A DNA stretch of 38,914 bases from Fidelibacterota bacterium (GCA_002722105.1 PBKF01000059.1:1-38914), one strand, 5' to 3'; numbered from the stretch's first letter, positions 25,158 through 34,710 are shown. Numbers and translations: made by a program. Notes: generated from the letters alone by a model not told the origin.

Positions 25158-26527
25158 TGTCGCTTATATCAATTAATCCTGCCACTGGTGAAAAAATACA
25201 TTCTTACAAGAAACACTCATCTGAAGAAATAAAATATATTTTATTTCAAGCAGAAGAAGAACAGCTCAGATGGAAAAATACATCCTTAGAATTCAGACAA
25301 TCTTGTCTTGAGCAAATGGCAGGGATCCTTAGAGATCGTTCCCGAGAATACGGAATTTTTATTACACAGGAAATGGGAAAGCCATTATCGCAATCTATTG
25401 CTGAAATTGAAAAGTGCGCTTGGCTTTGTGATTATTATAGAGGAAAAGCGCAAGAAATGCTGGAAGATAAAACTGTCGAAATTACAGGGCAAAAAAGTTA
25501 TATTTCTATCCAACCGATTGGACTTGTTTTGGGTGTAATGCCTTGGAATTTTCCTTTTTGGCAAGTATTTAGATTTGCAATCCCAACAATTACGGCAGGA
25601 AATGGAGCTATTTTAAAACATGCATCTAATGTTCAAGGATGTGCAAAAGCTATAGAGGAATGTTTCAAAGTCTCGGGGTATCCAGAAAATATTTTTAAAA
25701 ATTTATCAATTTCTAGGATAGAAGTAGATGAAGTGATCAAAAACCAATCCATTGCTGCAGTTACCTTAACTGGAGGTATTTCAGCAGGGAAATCAGTAGC
25801 GAAAGCAGCAGGAAGTGTATTGAAAAAAACTGTTCTGGAACTTGGAGGTAGTGACCCATATGTTGTACTGGAAGATGCCGATTTAGATATAGCACTGGAT
25901 GCTTGCATCTCTGGACGCTTAATTAATGCAGGACAAAGTTGTATTGCAGCAAAAAGATTAATAGTTACTGAATCAATTCACGATGAATATTTAATGCGAT
26001 TGGAACGAAAGCTTTGTGAAAAAATAGTTGGAGATCCTATGGATGATGTAGATATGGGCCCTATGGTATCGGCCACTGCCAGAGACAAATTACATAGTCA
26101 GATACTTAAGGCAGTGCATGAAGGTGCCGAATTAAAATTAGGAGGTGAAATTCCAAAAGATGATGGTGCATATTACCCTTTAACTCTCCTATCTAATGTA
26201 GCTCCGGGAAATACTGTATTTGATCAGGAAATATTTGGACCTGTTTTTTCTGTAATTAAGGCTAAAAATGAAAAAGAAGCTCTTTCTTTAGCAAATCAGA
26301 CTGAGTTTGGATTAGGTGCCGCAGTTTTTACAAACGATAAAATAAAGGGAGAGCACATTGCTAAGACTCAATTACAGGCCGGACTTTGTTTTGTAAATGA
26401 TTTTGTTAAATCAGATCCAAGGTTGCCTTTTGGAGGAATAAAAGAATCTGGATATGGCAGAGAATTAGCTTCTTACGGAATGATGGAATTTGTTAATCTA
26501 AAAACTGTTGTCGTGAAAACGGGTTGA
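25157..26527 (+). CDS. Aldehyde dehydrogenase, succinate-semialdehyde type (GabD/YneI-like)
   Basis: This 456-residue cytosolic ALDH oxidises an aldehyde to an acid with NAD(P)+. Asn131 is in MPWNFPFWQ, Lys154 in ILKHASN (cofactor), Glu228 in LELGGSDPY (general base) and Cys262 in NAGQSCIAAKR (nucleophile). Total length and the MSLISINPATGE start match the short SSADH group (YneI-like, about 460 residues). The GGIKESGYGRE C-terminus also fits. It is translationally coupled to the peptidase by a TAATG junction. The exact aldehyde is a guess from family resemblance. Confidence 0.9.
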   Translation: MSLISINPATGEKIHSYKKHSSEEIKYILFQAEEEQLRWKNTSLEFRQSCLEQMAGILRDRSREYGIFITQEMGKPLSQSIAEIEKCAWLCDYYRGKAQEMLEDKTVEITGQKSYISIQPIGLVLGVMPWNFPFWQVFRFAIPTITAGNGAILKHASNVQGCAKAIEECFKVSGYPENIFKNLSISRIEVDEVIKNQSIAAVTLTGGISAGKSVAKAAGSVLKKTVLELGGSDPYVVLEDADLDIALDACISGRLINAGQSCIAAKRLIVTESIHDEYLMRLERKLCEKIVGDPMDDVDMGPMVSATARDKLHSQILKAVHEGAELKLGGEIPKDDGAYYPLTLLSNVAPGNTVFDQEIFGPVFSVIKAKNEKEALSLANQTEFGLGAAVFTNDKIKGEHIAKTQLQAGLCFVNDFVKSDPRLPFGGIKESGYGRELASYGMMEFVNLKTVVVKTG

Positions 26528-26552
26528 AATTTGTAAACTTGATATTGTAGTT

Positions 26553-27059
26553 ATGAAGCAATTATTCCTGATAATTATAATTTTATCCATTGTTAGTGGC
26601 AAGGAGAACAAATTATTTTGGGATGGACACGATTGGAATAGAGTTGCTAAAAATGTATCTAATCACCAAGAAACTGTCATCCGAATTAAAACTGCTTACC
26701 TAAGCGGTGCCCTCGACGGGCGTCTATACGGATATTTAAAGACCTGGGCAAAAGACCAATATTTAGCTGATGATGTATTTGGAGAATCAGTTGATTATTT
26801 ATCACCTAGGGAACTTATCAGAAATTTGGATTACTTTTATGAAGATCCTTTAAATTGGTATATACCTGTCCCTGCTGCAATTGTTATAGCAAATATGTAT
26901 GCTGAACGTGTACCAATACAAGTGATTGATAAACATATTTTAAAAACTCGCAGATGGATAAATGATTTAACTTTGGATTTGGATACGTTGAATTATAGTC
27001 GGCTAATAGAAGAAAAACTAATGAAGCACCATCATCAACAGTTTAATCAATTCGAATAA
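26553..27059 (+). CDS. Exported protein of unknown function
   Basis: This 168-residue protein starts with a signal peptide (MKQLFLIIIILSIVSG) and continues as a helical domain containing LFWDGHDWNRVAK and SPRELIRNLDYFYEDPLNWYIPVP. I recognise no family. It follows the ALDH by 25 bases and may be in its operon. Its last 17 bases overlap the 3' end of the convergent gene at 27043. Confidence 0.65.
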   Translation: MKQLFLIIIILSIVSGKENKLFWDGHDWNRVAKNVSNHQETVIRIKTAYLSGALDGRLYGYLKTWAKDQYLADDVFGESVDYLSPRELIRNLDYFYEDPLNWYIPVPAAIVIANMYAERVPIQVIDKHILKTRRWINDLTLDLDTLNYSRLIEEKLMKHHHQQFNQFE

Positions 27060-27441
27060 ATCCTGCTTTTGGATGCCATGCGAAAACTCGGTTTTCGCCT
27101 GCAAATTTCACTTTTGAAATTGTAAACTTATATGTGTTTGGTTTGTCATCATCAAGCGAGTAGGAAGTCGTTTTTGTTGTTGAAAATCCAGTTTGTAGAG
27201 GTGGTTCATAGTTGTAAATCAGCACCATCCTTTCTTCTCCTAAGAATTCTTTATTTCCTGAGTATTTTGCAAGAAACCCTTCTAAATAATCGACGGGTCT
27301 TCCAACATGATTAATTACTTCTACATTGATCAGTACTTTTGCATCATCAATAATTCGAGGACGAACTTCAATTGTAAATGGTACATTCTCTTCTGCAAAA
27401 AGGACATAAATGAAAAAAAGATGAATGATAGCATGTTTCAT
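27043..27441 (-). CDS. Exported beta-sandwich-like protein of unknown function
   Basis: This 132-residue protein has a signal peptide (MKHAIIHLFFIYVLFA) and then alternating beta strands (FTIEVRPRI, KVLINVEVINHVG, ERMVLIYNYEP, TYKFTISKVKF), which suggests a small Ig-like or intracellular-proteinase-inhibitor-like fold. No motif allows a function. It is transcribed leftwards, convergent with and slightly overlapping the previous gene, and divergent from the PorZ-like gene. Confidence 0.6.
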   Translation of the reverse strand: MKHAIIHLFFIYVLFAEENVPFTIEVRPRIIDDAKVLINVEVINHVGRPVDYLEGFLAKYSGNKEFLGEERMVLIYNYEPPLQTGFSTTKTTSYSLDDDKPNTYKFTISKVKFAGENRVFAWHPKAGFIRID

Positions 27442-27480
27442 CGGTTGAAAATTGGGATGAAAATTTGAAAGACAAAAGAG

Positions 27481-27499
27481 AAAGGTTTTGAAACCTTTT
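27481..27499. repeat. Short palindrome between divergent genes
   Basis: AAAGGTTT and AAACCTTT form an eight-base inverted repeat with a two-base centre, set between the divergent starts at 27441 and 27511. It may be an operator half-site pair, or it may help form an RNA hairpin in the PorZ-like leader. No regulator is known. Confidence 0.3.
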
Positions 27500-27510
27500 C
27501 AAGTAGGATA

Positions 27511-29934
27511 ATGTATATATTAGACTTATTAATAGTTTTATCTATGATAATAAATAAATATTTTAACTCCTTAAATTGGATTAAATATTCTTTAATAATT
27601 TATTTTATTTCATTCGGTTATTCTCAGTCCCGTATAGGTGAATGGGACGCCCTCACTTCTCCATTAAATGTAAGGGATTTAACAACAGTCGATGACCAAC
27701 TATATGTAGCAACAGAGGGAGGAATATTAGAAATAAAAGATAGTATTTATCAAACTTTTACAACAATAGATGGATTAGTGGGAGTAGACCTCTCAGCAAT
27801 TGACCAAGATAATAACGGTCATTTATGGATCGGCGGTAGTAGCCCTTATGGATTTGTTCAGGTTTATGACCCCGAAAGGAGGCAGTCTGTCATCCATTTT
27901 GATTATGGTTTAACCGGCATCATAGATATCCAAGTTCTTGACTCATTAGCTTTTGTATTCTTTAACGATGGTCAAGATGTTGGAATAATGAAATTCTATT
28001 TTGATGAAGGTTGGGAATATAGAGACAGTTATCGAAACTTTCCTGTTGAAACTGGAGAAATTCATTGTTTTACAAGTAATGATTCAATGTTATTTATTGG
28101 AACAGATAACGGGATTTACAGTGGATTAATTCAAGAAAATTTGAAAGACCCCAATCGATGGGAACCTGTAGATAATAATATGATAATGAATATTACTATA
28201 ATGACAATGAATAATTCAAATTTAATTTTTAGTTCTGAAACTTCTTTGTATGAATTATCGATCGAGTCCGCAGTTTGGAGTGAAATAGATTTCAATTTTC
28301 AATTTTCTAAAATTAGTGAAATATTTGTTCATGAGAACTCAATATGGATTGTTGATAACAAATATCTTTATAGAAAAACAATAGAACAAGATTTATTGGT
28401 GGATGACCAATATAAGATAAGTGCAATAATACTTTTCCAAGGACAAATAGTTGCAGGTTTACAAAGCGGTTTGCTTTTTTTATCCGAAGAAGATAATGGA
28501 AGCTATTCTGTGAATCGGTTTATACCTAATGCTCCAGTGACAAGTGGATTCTCTGCTATTACAATATTAGAGGATGGTAGACTTGTGGGTGGAAGTAAAT
28601 ATGGGATCTCGATTTATAGTAATGATGGATGGCGAAATATCATAGAGATCATAACAACAGGGTCTGAAACTATTAATAATGATTATGATTATTCAATGTT
28701 TATTGCTGATACAGTAATGTATGATTTTGGTGGATATATTGCTGATATAGAACAAGGCTCCGATGGATTAGTGTATTGTGCGGTTCGGGGTTCCTATCCT
28801 GTTACCTACAATGAACCAATTAGAAAAAGTGGAGGTGTAATTGTAATGGATGTTGATAATCCAAGTAATATTACGTTGATTGATACAACGGAATTGAGTT
28901 ATCATACAACTTCCAGTAATTCACGCCCTTATATGGTCGTTTTGGATATTGAATTTGATCAAGATGGCAATCTTTGGGTTGCTAACCCCTATTGTATCAA
29001 TGGGAATCAGCCAATACATGTTCGGTCAACCGATAATGATTGGAAACATTATGGTTCATCAGAAACGGGTGTAAAAATTAGCCAAACACCTGGTTCAATA
29101 ACTTTTGACTCATGGGGCAGAATGTGGTATTCAGCATTCCAGGCTAATGAAGCTAATTTAGGGATTTATCCAAACGGTGGGATCTTTTTACTGGATTTCA
29201 ATGGAGATCCATATAATCCAGATTCATTTTCATGGAATAAGGTTCAGGAGAGTGGAACGGTATGGTCCTTGGGTATGGGTTTCAACAACAGATTATACTA
29301 TCTAACACCGACAGGACTGAATTATTTTGATTTAACAAATTCGTCTGCAAGCCCAGTAACAAGAGAGAATAATTATGCATATTTCCCAAATATATCTTAT
29401 GGCGCAGGAGCAGAAATAAAAATTGACCCCCATGGTAATATATGGACCCATTCCCCAACCGATGGGATTCATATCTTATTGGAAAATACTACCTATTGGC
29501 CAGATATAAATGGCCTACGAACAGATAATTCACCGCTTCTTTCAGATGCTGTGACAGATATAGCCTTCGATGAAAAAAGAAATCTAGCATATATTGCCAC
29601 AAGTAAGGGTGTAAATATTTTGCGAATTCCTTTTGGGAAGGGAAAAAAGAACTATAATGAAATAAAAGTATTTCCAAGTCCATTTTACATACCAGCTCAA
29701 AAATCAATGATTGTAGATGGGTTACCATTTGAGTCATCTATGATGGTCACTACCCTTGATGGGAAAATAGTTCGACATATTCCCAGTCAAGGTACCAGTA
29801 TGGATGGAGATCAATTGGTATGGGATGGAAGAGATGAGGCAGGAGATTATGTATCCAGCGGTGTTTATCTATTAGCTATTTACGGTATGAATGGATCACA
29901 AACTGTTGAAAAGATAACTGTAATAAAAAAGTAA
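27511..29934 (+). CDS. PorZ-like beta-propeller protein with T9SS/FlgD-like C-terminal domain
   Basis: This protein has up to 807 residues. Two starts are possible: ATG 27511, or ATG 27544, which gives a more normal signal peptide ending at YSQS. The mature N-terminus RIGEWDALTSPLNVRDLTTV, followed by blades such as VATEGGILEI, LWIGGSS and FIGTDNGIYSG, is the two-component-regulator-propeller arrangement seen in PorZ of the type IX secretion system. The last 90 residues (VFPSPFYIP, then WDGRDEAGDYVSSGVYLL) form a FlgD-Ig/T9SS sorting-type domain. PorZ helps attach A-LPS to secreted cargo. Here it could do so or be a T9SS-exported surface protein. It is probably monocistronic. Confidence 0.8.
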   Translation: MYILDLLIVLSMIINKYFNSLNWIKYSLIIYFISFGYSQSRIGEWDALTSPLNVRDLTTVDDQLYVATEGGILEIKDSIYQTFTTIDGLVGVDLSAIDQDNNGHLWIGGSSPYGFVQVYDPERRQSVIHFDYGLTGIIDIQVLDSLAFVFFNDGQDVGIMKFYFDEGWEYRDSYRNFPVETGEIHCFTSNDSMLFIGTDNGIYSGLIQENLKDPNRWEPVDNNMIMNITIMTMNNSNLIFSSETSLYELSIESAVWSEIDFNFQFSKISEIFVHENSIWIVDNKYLYRKTIEQDLLVDDQYKISAIILFQGQIVAGLQSGLLFLSEEDNGSYSVNRFIPNAPVTSGFSAITILEDGRLVGGSKYGISIYSNDGWRNIIEIITTGSETINNDYDYSMFIADTVMYDFGGYIADIEQGSDGLVYCAVRGSYPVTYNEPIRKSGGVIVMDVDNPSNITLIDTTELSYHTTSSNSRPYMVVLDIEFDQDGNLWVANPYCINGNQPIHVRSTDNDWKHYGSSETGVKISQTPGSITFDSWGRMWYSAFQANEANLGIYPNGGIFLLDFNGDPYNPDSFSWNKVQESGTVWSLGMGFNNRLYYLTPTGLNYFDLTNSSASPVTRENNYAYFPNISYGAGAEIKIDPHGNIWTHSPTDGIHILLENTTYWPDINGLRTDNSPLLSDAVTDIAFDEKRNLAYIATSKGVNILRIPFGKGKKNYNEIKVFPSPFYIPAQKSMIVDGLPFESSMMVTTLDGKIVRHIPSQGTSMDGDQLVWDGRDEAGDYVSSGVYLLAIYGMNGSQTVEKITVIKK

Positions 29935-29967
29935 ATTTATCATTATAGATCAATTATAATCGGTTAT

Positions 29968-31074
29968 TTATAATAAGTGTGAGTTTTTTGAAATAAAGAT
30001 CATCTCCGAAATGATTACTTTAAATACTCCGGCTGCAGGAATAGCAAAAAGCATCCCTAATGGTCCAATAAGAATTCCGCCAACCAATAAAACTATCATA
30101 ACGAGCATAGGATGAAGCCCCACACTTTCCCCAACTAAAATAGGTGTAATAAAATTGTTATCAATCTGCTGGACAATTATAAACATAAAAATAATATCTA
30201 AAATATAAAAGGGAGATGGAACAAAACCGAATATTTGATGAAGCATTGCCGCATCATTTCCTAAGTTATTCATTAGAGCAATTAAAATTGCTGGTATCAT
30301 CCCCACAAATGGTCCAATCATAGGAATTAAATTTGCCAATCCTGCGATAATCCCAATAAACACAATCAAGGTAATGTTGGCACCCAATTGATTTAAAATA
30401 AACAAACCAGAAATAGATAGAATAGCCACACTGCCTGCTGCAAGTATTTGGCCACGTAAATATTTTGAAATTTGCTGCTCAATATTATAAATGGTTCTCA
30501 AACCAACTTCCAAATATTTATTAGGAATAAAATGGACCAGCGAACGCTTAAAATCATGATATTCTATTAATAGTATTATAGTAAAAATGAACACCATTAT
30601 GGCAACGAAAAATAGTCCCCCTGCTGATCCCATTAGTGATAATATATTCTGAAATATTCCTCCGATACTATCTTTTGTAATTGTAACAAGCTTATGAGTT
30701 TCTGGAATCATATTGGCTAAAAATTCAGGTAGAACATTTTTCGTTTTTTCGGATAAGCTTTCCAGGCTAATTGCAAAATCTTTTTCCTGCAGTTTTTTTG
30801 TGAATTCTTTTATTTGAATACCAAGATTTGATATAAAGCTGCCAATAAACCAGACACTTCCTGAAATGATGCCGCCTAAAATCAAAAATACACATGCAGC
30901 TCTGGAATGAATTTTCCTTTCTAGGGCATCAACACTTTGTAGAAGAATTGTTGTAAATAAAAAAGCAAAGATAAGCATTACCATTACAGAGGCTAGAAAT
31001 GGCAGTATATTCCAAGCAAGAACTCCTATTAGAATAATAAGAAGTAATCTATATAATTTTTGAACTGAGTCCAT
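29968..31074 (-). CDS. AI-2E/PerM-family permease
   Basis: This 368-residue inner-membrane protein has about eight TM helices. Two hydrophobic segments at the start (LLLIILIGVLAWNILPFLAS) precede a cytoplasmic or periplasmic coiled region (residues 85-130). The conserved FIGIIAGLANLIPMIGPFVGMIPA, and then NFITPILVGESVGLHPMLVMI, are the AI-2E family signatures. Family members export small molecules or ions; the autoinducer role is proven only for a few. It is the last gene of a minus-strand operon and overlaps the previous gene's stop by one base (TAATG). Confidence 0.9.
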   Translation of the reverse strand: MDSVQKLYRLLLIILIGVLAWNILPFLASVMVMLIFAFLFTTILLQSVDALERKIHSRAACVFLILGGIISGSVWFIGSFISNLGIQIKEFTKKLQEKDFAISLESLSEKTKNVLPEFLANMIPETHKLVTITKDSIGGIFQNILSLMGSAGGLFFVAIMVFIFTIILLIEYHDFKRSLVHFIPNKYLEVGLRTIYNIEQQISKYLRGQILAAGSVAILSISGLFILNQLGANITLIVFIGIIAGLANLIPMIGPFVGMIPAILIALMNNLGNDAAMLHQIFGFVPSPFYILDIIFMFIIVQQIDNNFITPILVGESVGLHPMLVMIVLLVGGILIGPLGMLFAIPAAGVFKVIISEMIFISKNSHLL

Positions 31075-31556
31075 TATTGTAATTTAGATAATTCTAAATT
31101 AGTTCGTCGTAGCCTTTCACCTAAAACCCGGGAAAGATCTAACATGATCTTATTTCCTGTTTTTGGATTTCGATCCATTAGAGTAAGTAAATCAGTTTTA
31201 AAAAATCCTACTAACTTTGAAGGTTCAATAGATACTGCTGTGGCAGTTCTTGGCTCTTCATCTAAAAGAGCCAATTCACCAAAGAAATCACCAGATCCCA
31301 ATGTAGCAAAAATGAAACCATTTTCCGGGTCTTTTATTTCAACTTTTCCTTCAATAATTACATACATTCCTTCTGCAGGTGCCATTTTTTTGAAAATCGA
31401 TTCATCTTTTTTATATCTTCGTTCATGTATCAACCTGCCAACTTCTTTTAATTCTTTGGGAGAGAGATTTTTAAATATAGGTATCTTGCTTAAGACACTG
31501 AGGATAGGATTTTCGGATAAATTCGGTTTAAAGAAATTTTCATATAATGTTTTCAT
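31074..31556 (-). CDS. Cyclic nucleotide-binding domain protein
   Basis: This 160-residue protein is essentially one cNMP-binding (Crp-like) beta-roll. The phosphate-binding cassette FGELALLDEEPRTATAV at 92-108 has Glu94 and Arg103 in place, so cAMP/cGMP binding is plausible. There is no helix-turn-helix, so it is not a transcription factor on its own. The start overlaps the deaminase stop as ATGA, and its stop overlaps the permease start. It may act as a ligand-sensing partner for a membrane protein of the same operon, which is inference. Confidence 0.88.
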   Translation of the reverse strand: MKTLYENFFKPNLSENPILSVLSKIPIFKNLSPKELKEVGRLIHERRYKKDESIFKKMAPAEGMYVIIEGKVEIKDPENGFIFATLGSGDFFGELALLDEEPRTATAVSIEPSKLVGFFKTDLLTLMDRNPKTGNKIMLDLSRVLGERLRRTNLELSKLQ

Positions 31557-32635
31557 GATGCGTTCCTTTTTGTTCTATAATCTGCAAATTCCGTGCGAAG
31601 ATCAAATTCTTGTTCAAATTCTTCAGTAATAGTTTTGATCATCTTTTGGCGTTCCTGGTGAGGTAAGAAAGCACTTTTCATTGCAATAATCGTTATCTCC
31701 CGAAAATCGTGTAGTTGGAAATCAAATAATTTATGGGCTAGCATAAATTCCTTTGTCAAAGTAGTATCAGACATAAGTCGGTTATCTGTGTTCAAAGTTA
31801 CCCGAATCCCTTGTTCATAATAAAACTTTAAGGGATGATATTTCAAGGATCGCACACTTCGAGTCTGCCAATTAGATGTAAGACATACTTCTAATGGAAT
31901 CCGGTGATCATTCACATATTGCATTAAATCCCGATCTTCTTTGAGTTTGGTGCCATGTCCAATTCGATTTGCACCGCAATAATGAATTGCTTGATGAATA
32001 GATGCTGGTCCATAGGCTTCTCCAGCATGAATAGTGGAATTAATATTGTGATTTCTAATTTGGTAAAATGCTTCCCGATGCTCTTTGGCTGGAAAATTCT
32101 CTTCAGCACCTGCCAGATCAAAACCCACAACACCTTTATTTTTGTATCGGACTGCTAAATCCGCAAGTTTTAATGAAATCTTTGGAGAAATGGAACGAAT
32201 TCCACAAACAATAATTCCAGATTTAACACCAAATATTTCTTCACCTTTTTTAAGACCATCTTTAACCGCTTCTACAGCCATGTCAACTGTCATTCCTTTT
32301 TCTAGATGAAGAATGGGCGAATATCTTACCTCGATATAACGGACATTTTCTGCAGCCGCATCTTCAATGAGCTCATAAGCAAACCGGGTAAGAGATTCGG
32401 GAGTTTGCATAACGGATAAGGTTATATCAAAACGCTTAAGATATTCTTCAAGCGAACCTCTTTTTTTACCGATCCGCAGATACGAAGATAATTTTTCTAA
32501 TTTGAATGATGGAAGTTTTATATTGTCCTTCTCAGCAACATCTAAAATTGACTTAGGACGTAGACAGCCATCTAAATGGCAGTGTAATTCTACTTTGGGA
32601 AGGCGATAGACAAGTTCTGGTGTAATAGATGACAT
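31553..32635 (-). CDS. add: Adenosine deaminase
   Basis: This 360-residue metal-dependent TIM-barrel amidohydrolase converts adenosine to inosine in purine salvage. The zinc ligands and catalytic residues are visible: H18 and H20 in ELHCHLDG, H203 and E206 in HAGE, H227 in IGHGTK, and D284 in NTDNRLMSDTTL. The SNWQT and SLKYHP segments fit true adenosine deaminases more than aminodeoxyfutalosine deaminases. It is translationally coupled to the cNMP-binding gene and lies 21 bases after the OPT transporter gene. The neighbouring importer could supply peptides rather than nucleosides, so the pairing is not explained. Confidence 0.93.
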   Translation of the reverse strand: MSSITPELVYRLPKVELHCHLDGCLRPKSILDVAEKDNIKLPSFKLEKLSSYLRIGKKRGSLEEYLKRFDITLSVMQTPESLTRFAYELIEDAAAENVRYIEVRYSPILHLEKGMTVDMAVEAVKDGLKKGEEIFGVKSGIIVCGIRSISPKISLKLADLAVRYKNKGVVGFDLAGAEENFPAKEHREAFYQIRNHNINSTIHAGEAYGPASIHQAIHYCGANRIGHGTKLKEDRDLMQYVNDHRIPLEVCLTSNWQTRSVRSLKYHPLKFYYEQGIRVTLNTDNRLMSDTTLTKEFMLAHKLFDFQLHDFREITIIAMKSAFLPHQERQKMIKTITEEFEQEFDLRTEFADYRTKRNAS

Positions 32636-32656
32636 AACAAAGTAAAAATTACTGTA

Positions 32657-34522
32657 TCATGACCTGTCCGTTACAGAATTATAGAGCCAAAATAACACAG
32701 CCAAGAATCCGAAAATACCAAGTATTTGAAATCCGGTATAGGTTGGCCACCAATCTTTTTCACCTGTAAAAAATATAGGGAAAGCAACCAGAATTCCCAT
32801 CAAGGCTTCCCCAGTGATAAGCCCGGATGCAATGAGTAAACCACGTTTTTTCATTATGTCAGTTGCCCGTGATAAATCACTGAAACTAGAAACCATTCCA
32901 CCAATAAAGATTGGAACTGTCAATTCTATGGGAAGATAGATACCAACAGCAACTGCCAATACCGGGACTCTAAAATCTGATCCAATTTTTTCCTGATGAA
33001 TATCAATCAGAATAATGATAATCCCAATAACTGCACCCATCCCCACCATAAACCAAGGCAAATCTCCCCGAAACACCCCATCAGCTACAGATTGCATTAA
33101 TGTTGCCTGCGGTGCTGACAAAGTAGGTGATCCAATTGTATAGGCAGTGTGTAAAATATCAAGAACGAGCCCTAAAACCAATGCTGCAGATAAGGTGCCA
33201 ATAATTTGCATGACTTGCTGTTTCCAGGGTGTGGCACCTACAATATGACCCGTTTTTAGATCTTGCAGGTTGTCTCCACCTATTGCGGCAGCACAACAAA
33301 CTACAGCACCAATCATAATTGCAGCTGGTGCACCTATATTGGAATTTTCTCCTAAAAGCAGTAATAATAGTAGAGAAGAAAAGAGAATAGTGGCAATGGT
33401 AACACCTGAAATTGGATTATTGGATGAACCAACCATTCCTGCCATATAGGCTGCAACCGCTGAAAATAAAAATCCAAAAACCATCATGATAAGGGATAAA
33501 AGAGCTGCAATTGCCATATCGGAAACAATTTCAAAATATAGAAGAAAAATCGGAATTAAAAGAGCTGCCAATGCCATTCCAACGTAATTGATAGGAAAAT
33601 CTTGTTCTTCTTTTAGGGATTCTCCATCTTGATTTGTTTGTTTTAAAGCTTCTAAACTGGCTTTTATACCATTTAACAATGGTTTAAATAAATTAATAAG
33701 GGACCAAACTCCTCCAACTACCATGGATCCAACACCAAGATAACGAATTTGTGAATTCCAGATATTCCAGGCTGCATCCATGGGCTCTCCATCAAAACCA
33801 TAAATGGCGGAATAAATTGGAATTGCCACAGCCCAGGAAATAAGTCCGCCTGCCACTACAAGGATCCCAATATTTCGGCCAACGATATATCCCACAGAAA
33901 TGAGTGCAGGAGAAAGGTCTGTTCCAATACTGAAAATAGAACCACCAACTACTGCGGCACCTTCCAAAGATGCCTTCCACATGGATAATCCTTGAGAGCA
34001 TAGCTTCATGATTCCCCCAACCAGTCCAGAAAAAGCAATAGTCATTAGTCCACCTGATTCATCTTTTTCTTTAGAAATCCTTGAATCTTTTCCAGCTTCT
34101 AATACAGCTGCAGTTGCAACACCTTCTGGGTATTTCAATTTTGCCATAACGATTAGAGCTCTACGCAGTGGGACTGTAAATAGAACACCAGTTACACCAC
34201 CAATGGCGGCAATTTTTGCGACTTGATAATAATCAAATTCTGTCCAAGCACCCATAAGTACCAATGCTGGAATTGTAAAAATGACTCCTGCTGCAAGTGA
34301 TTCTCCTGCTGAAGCAGCAGTTTGCACAATATTATTTTCTAAAATATTAGAATTTTTGAAAAGACGCAAAATGCCCATGGAAATTACAGCTGCTGGGATG
34401 GAAGCAGATACAGTCATTCCTGCAAACAAACCGAGGTAAGCATTGGCTCCCGCAAGAATCATGGAAAGCAGTATACCAAGAATGATGGCTTTTGGTGTAA
34501 TCTCAGGTAAATGTTTTTGCAC
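32657..34522 (-). CDS. OPT-family oligopeptide transporter
   Basis: This 621-residue polytopic protein has about 14-16 TM helices. Conserved stretches such as NIVQTAASAGESLAAGVIFT, LKYPEGVATAAVLEAG, MKLCSQGLS and CCAAIGGDNLQDLKTGHIVGATP mark the prokaryotic OPT family (bacterial EspB/YgiM-like members). It would import oligopeptides, or metal chelates, with protons. It is the first gene of the minus-strand operon with add, the cNMP-binding gene and the permease. Start ATG is at 34522; the 188 bases between it and the divergent TPP riboswitch carry both promoters. Confidence 0.92.
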   Translation of the reverse strand: MQKHLPEITPKAIILGILLSMILAGANAYLGLFAGMTVSASIPAAVISMGILRLFKNSNILENNIVQTAASAGESLAAGVIFTIPALVLMGAWTEFDYYQVAKIAAIGGVTGVLFTVPLRRALIVMAKLKYPEGVATAAVLEAGKDSRISKEKDESGGLMTIAFSGLVGGIMKLCSQGLSMWKASLEGAAVVGGSIFSIGTDLSPALISVGYIVGRNIGILVVAGGLISWAVAIPIYSAIYGFDGEPMDAAWNIWNSQIRYLGVGSMVVGGVWSLINLFKPLLNGIKASLEALKQTNQDGESLKEEQDFPINYVGMALAALLIPIFLLYFEIVSDMAIAALLSLIMMVFGFLFSAVAAYMAGMVGSSNNPISGVTIATILFSSLLLLLLLGENSNIGAPAAIMIGAVVCCAAAIGGDNLQDLKTGHIVGATPWKQQVMQIIGTLSAALVLGLVLDILHTAYTIGSPTLSAPQATLMQSVADGVFRGDLPWFMVGMGAVIGIIIILIDIHQEKIGSDFRVPVLAVAVGIYLPIELTVPIFIGGMVSSFSDLSRATDIMKKRGLLIASGLITGEALMGILVAFPIFFTGEKDWWPTYTGFQILGIFGFLAVLFWLYNSVTDRS

Positions 34523-34674
34523 TATTTCTCCAAAAAGTTAGCCGTAAAGGTAATTATTCTATTTTGGAGTCTGCAAGGGTGCATACATGTGAGTTTAGGA
34601 AAACAAAGAAGATAATATAATTAAAATAGAATTAATTATTGATTAATATTTTATGCAGCATTTAATAAAGAAGT

Positions 34675-34680
34675 TATAAT
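34675..34680 (+). promoter_or_regulatory. Candidate -10 box for the TPP-controlled receptor
   Basis: TATAAT lies about 31 bases before the riboswitch. The matching -35 region around 34651-34657 (TTATGCA) is weak. Position supports it more than sequence. Confidence 0.35.
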
Positions 34681-34710
34681 GAATTATTGGAAAATAAATA
34701 TGTAATTTCA

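Noticed and set aside
29940..29985. Terminator between the PorZ-like gene and the permease gene
   Set aside because: The TTATAA...TTATAA repeat is AT-only and lacks a GC stem followed by a T-run.
29968..31074. Quorum-sensing autoinducer-2 exporter
   Set aside because: The family name is broader than the function; no LuxS or Lsr gene is seen, so only the family is called.
31144..31629. Long plus-strand ORF opposite the cNMP-binding gene
   Set aside because: It is antisense to two overlapping genes with intact motifs and shows no motif of its own.
31553..32635. Aminodeoxyfutalosine deaminase instead of adenosine deaminase
   Set aside because: The SNWQT, SLKYHP and NTDNRLMSDTTL segments are those of adenosine deaminases, and no futalosine-pathway gene is near.
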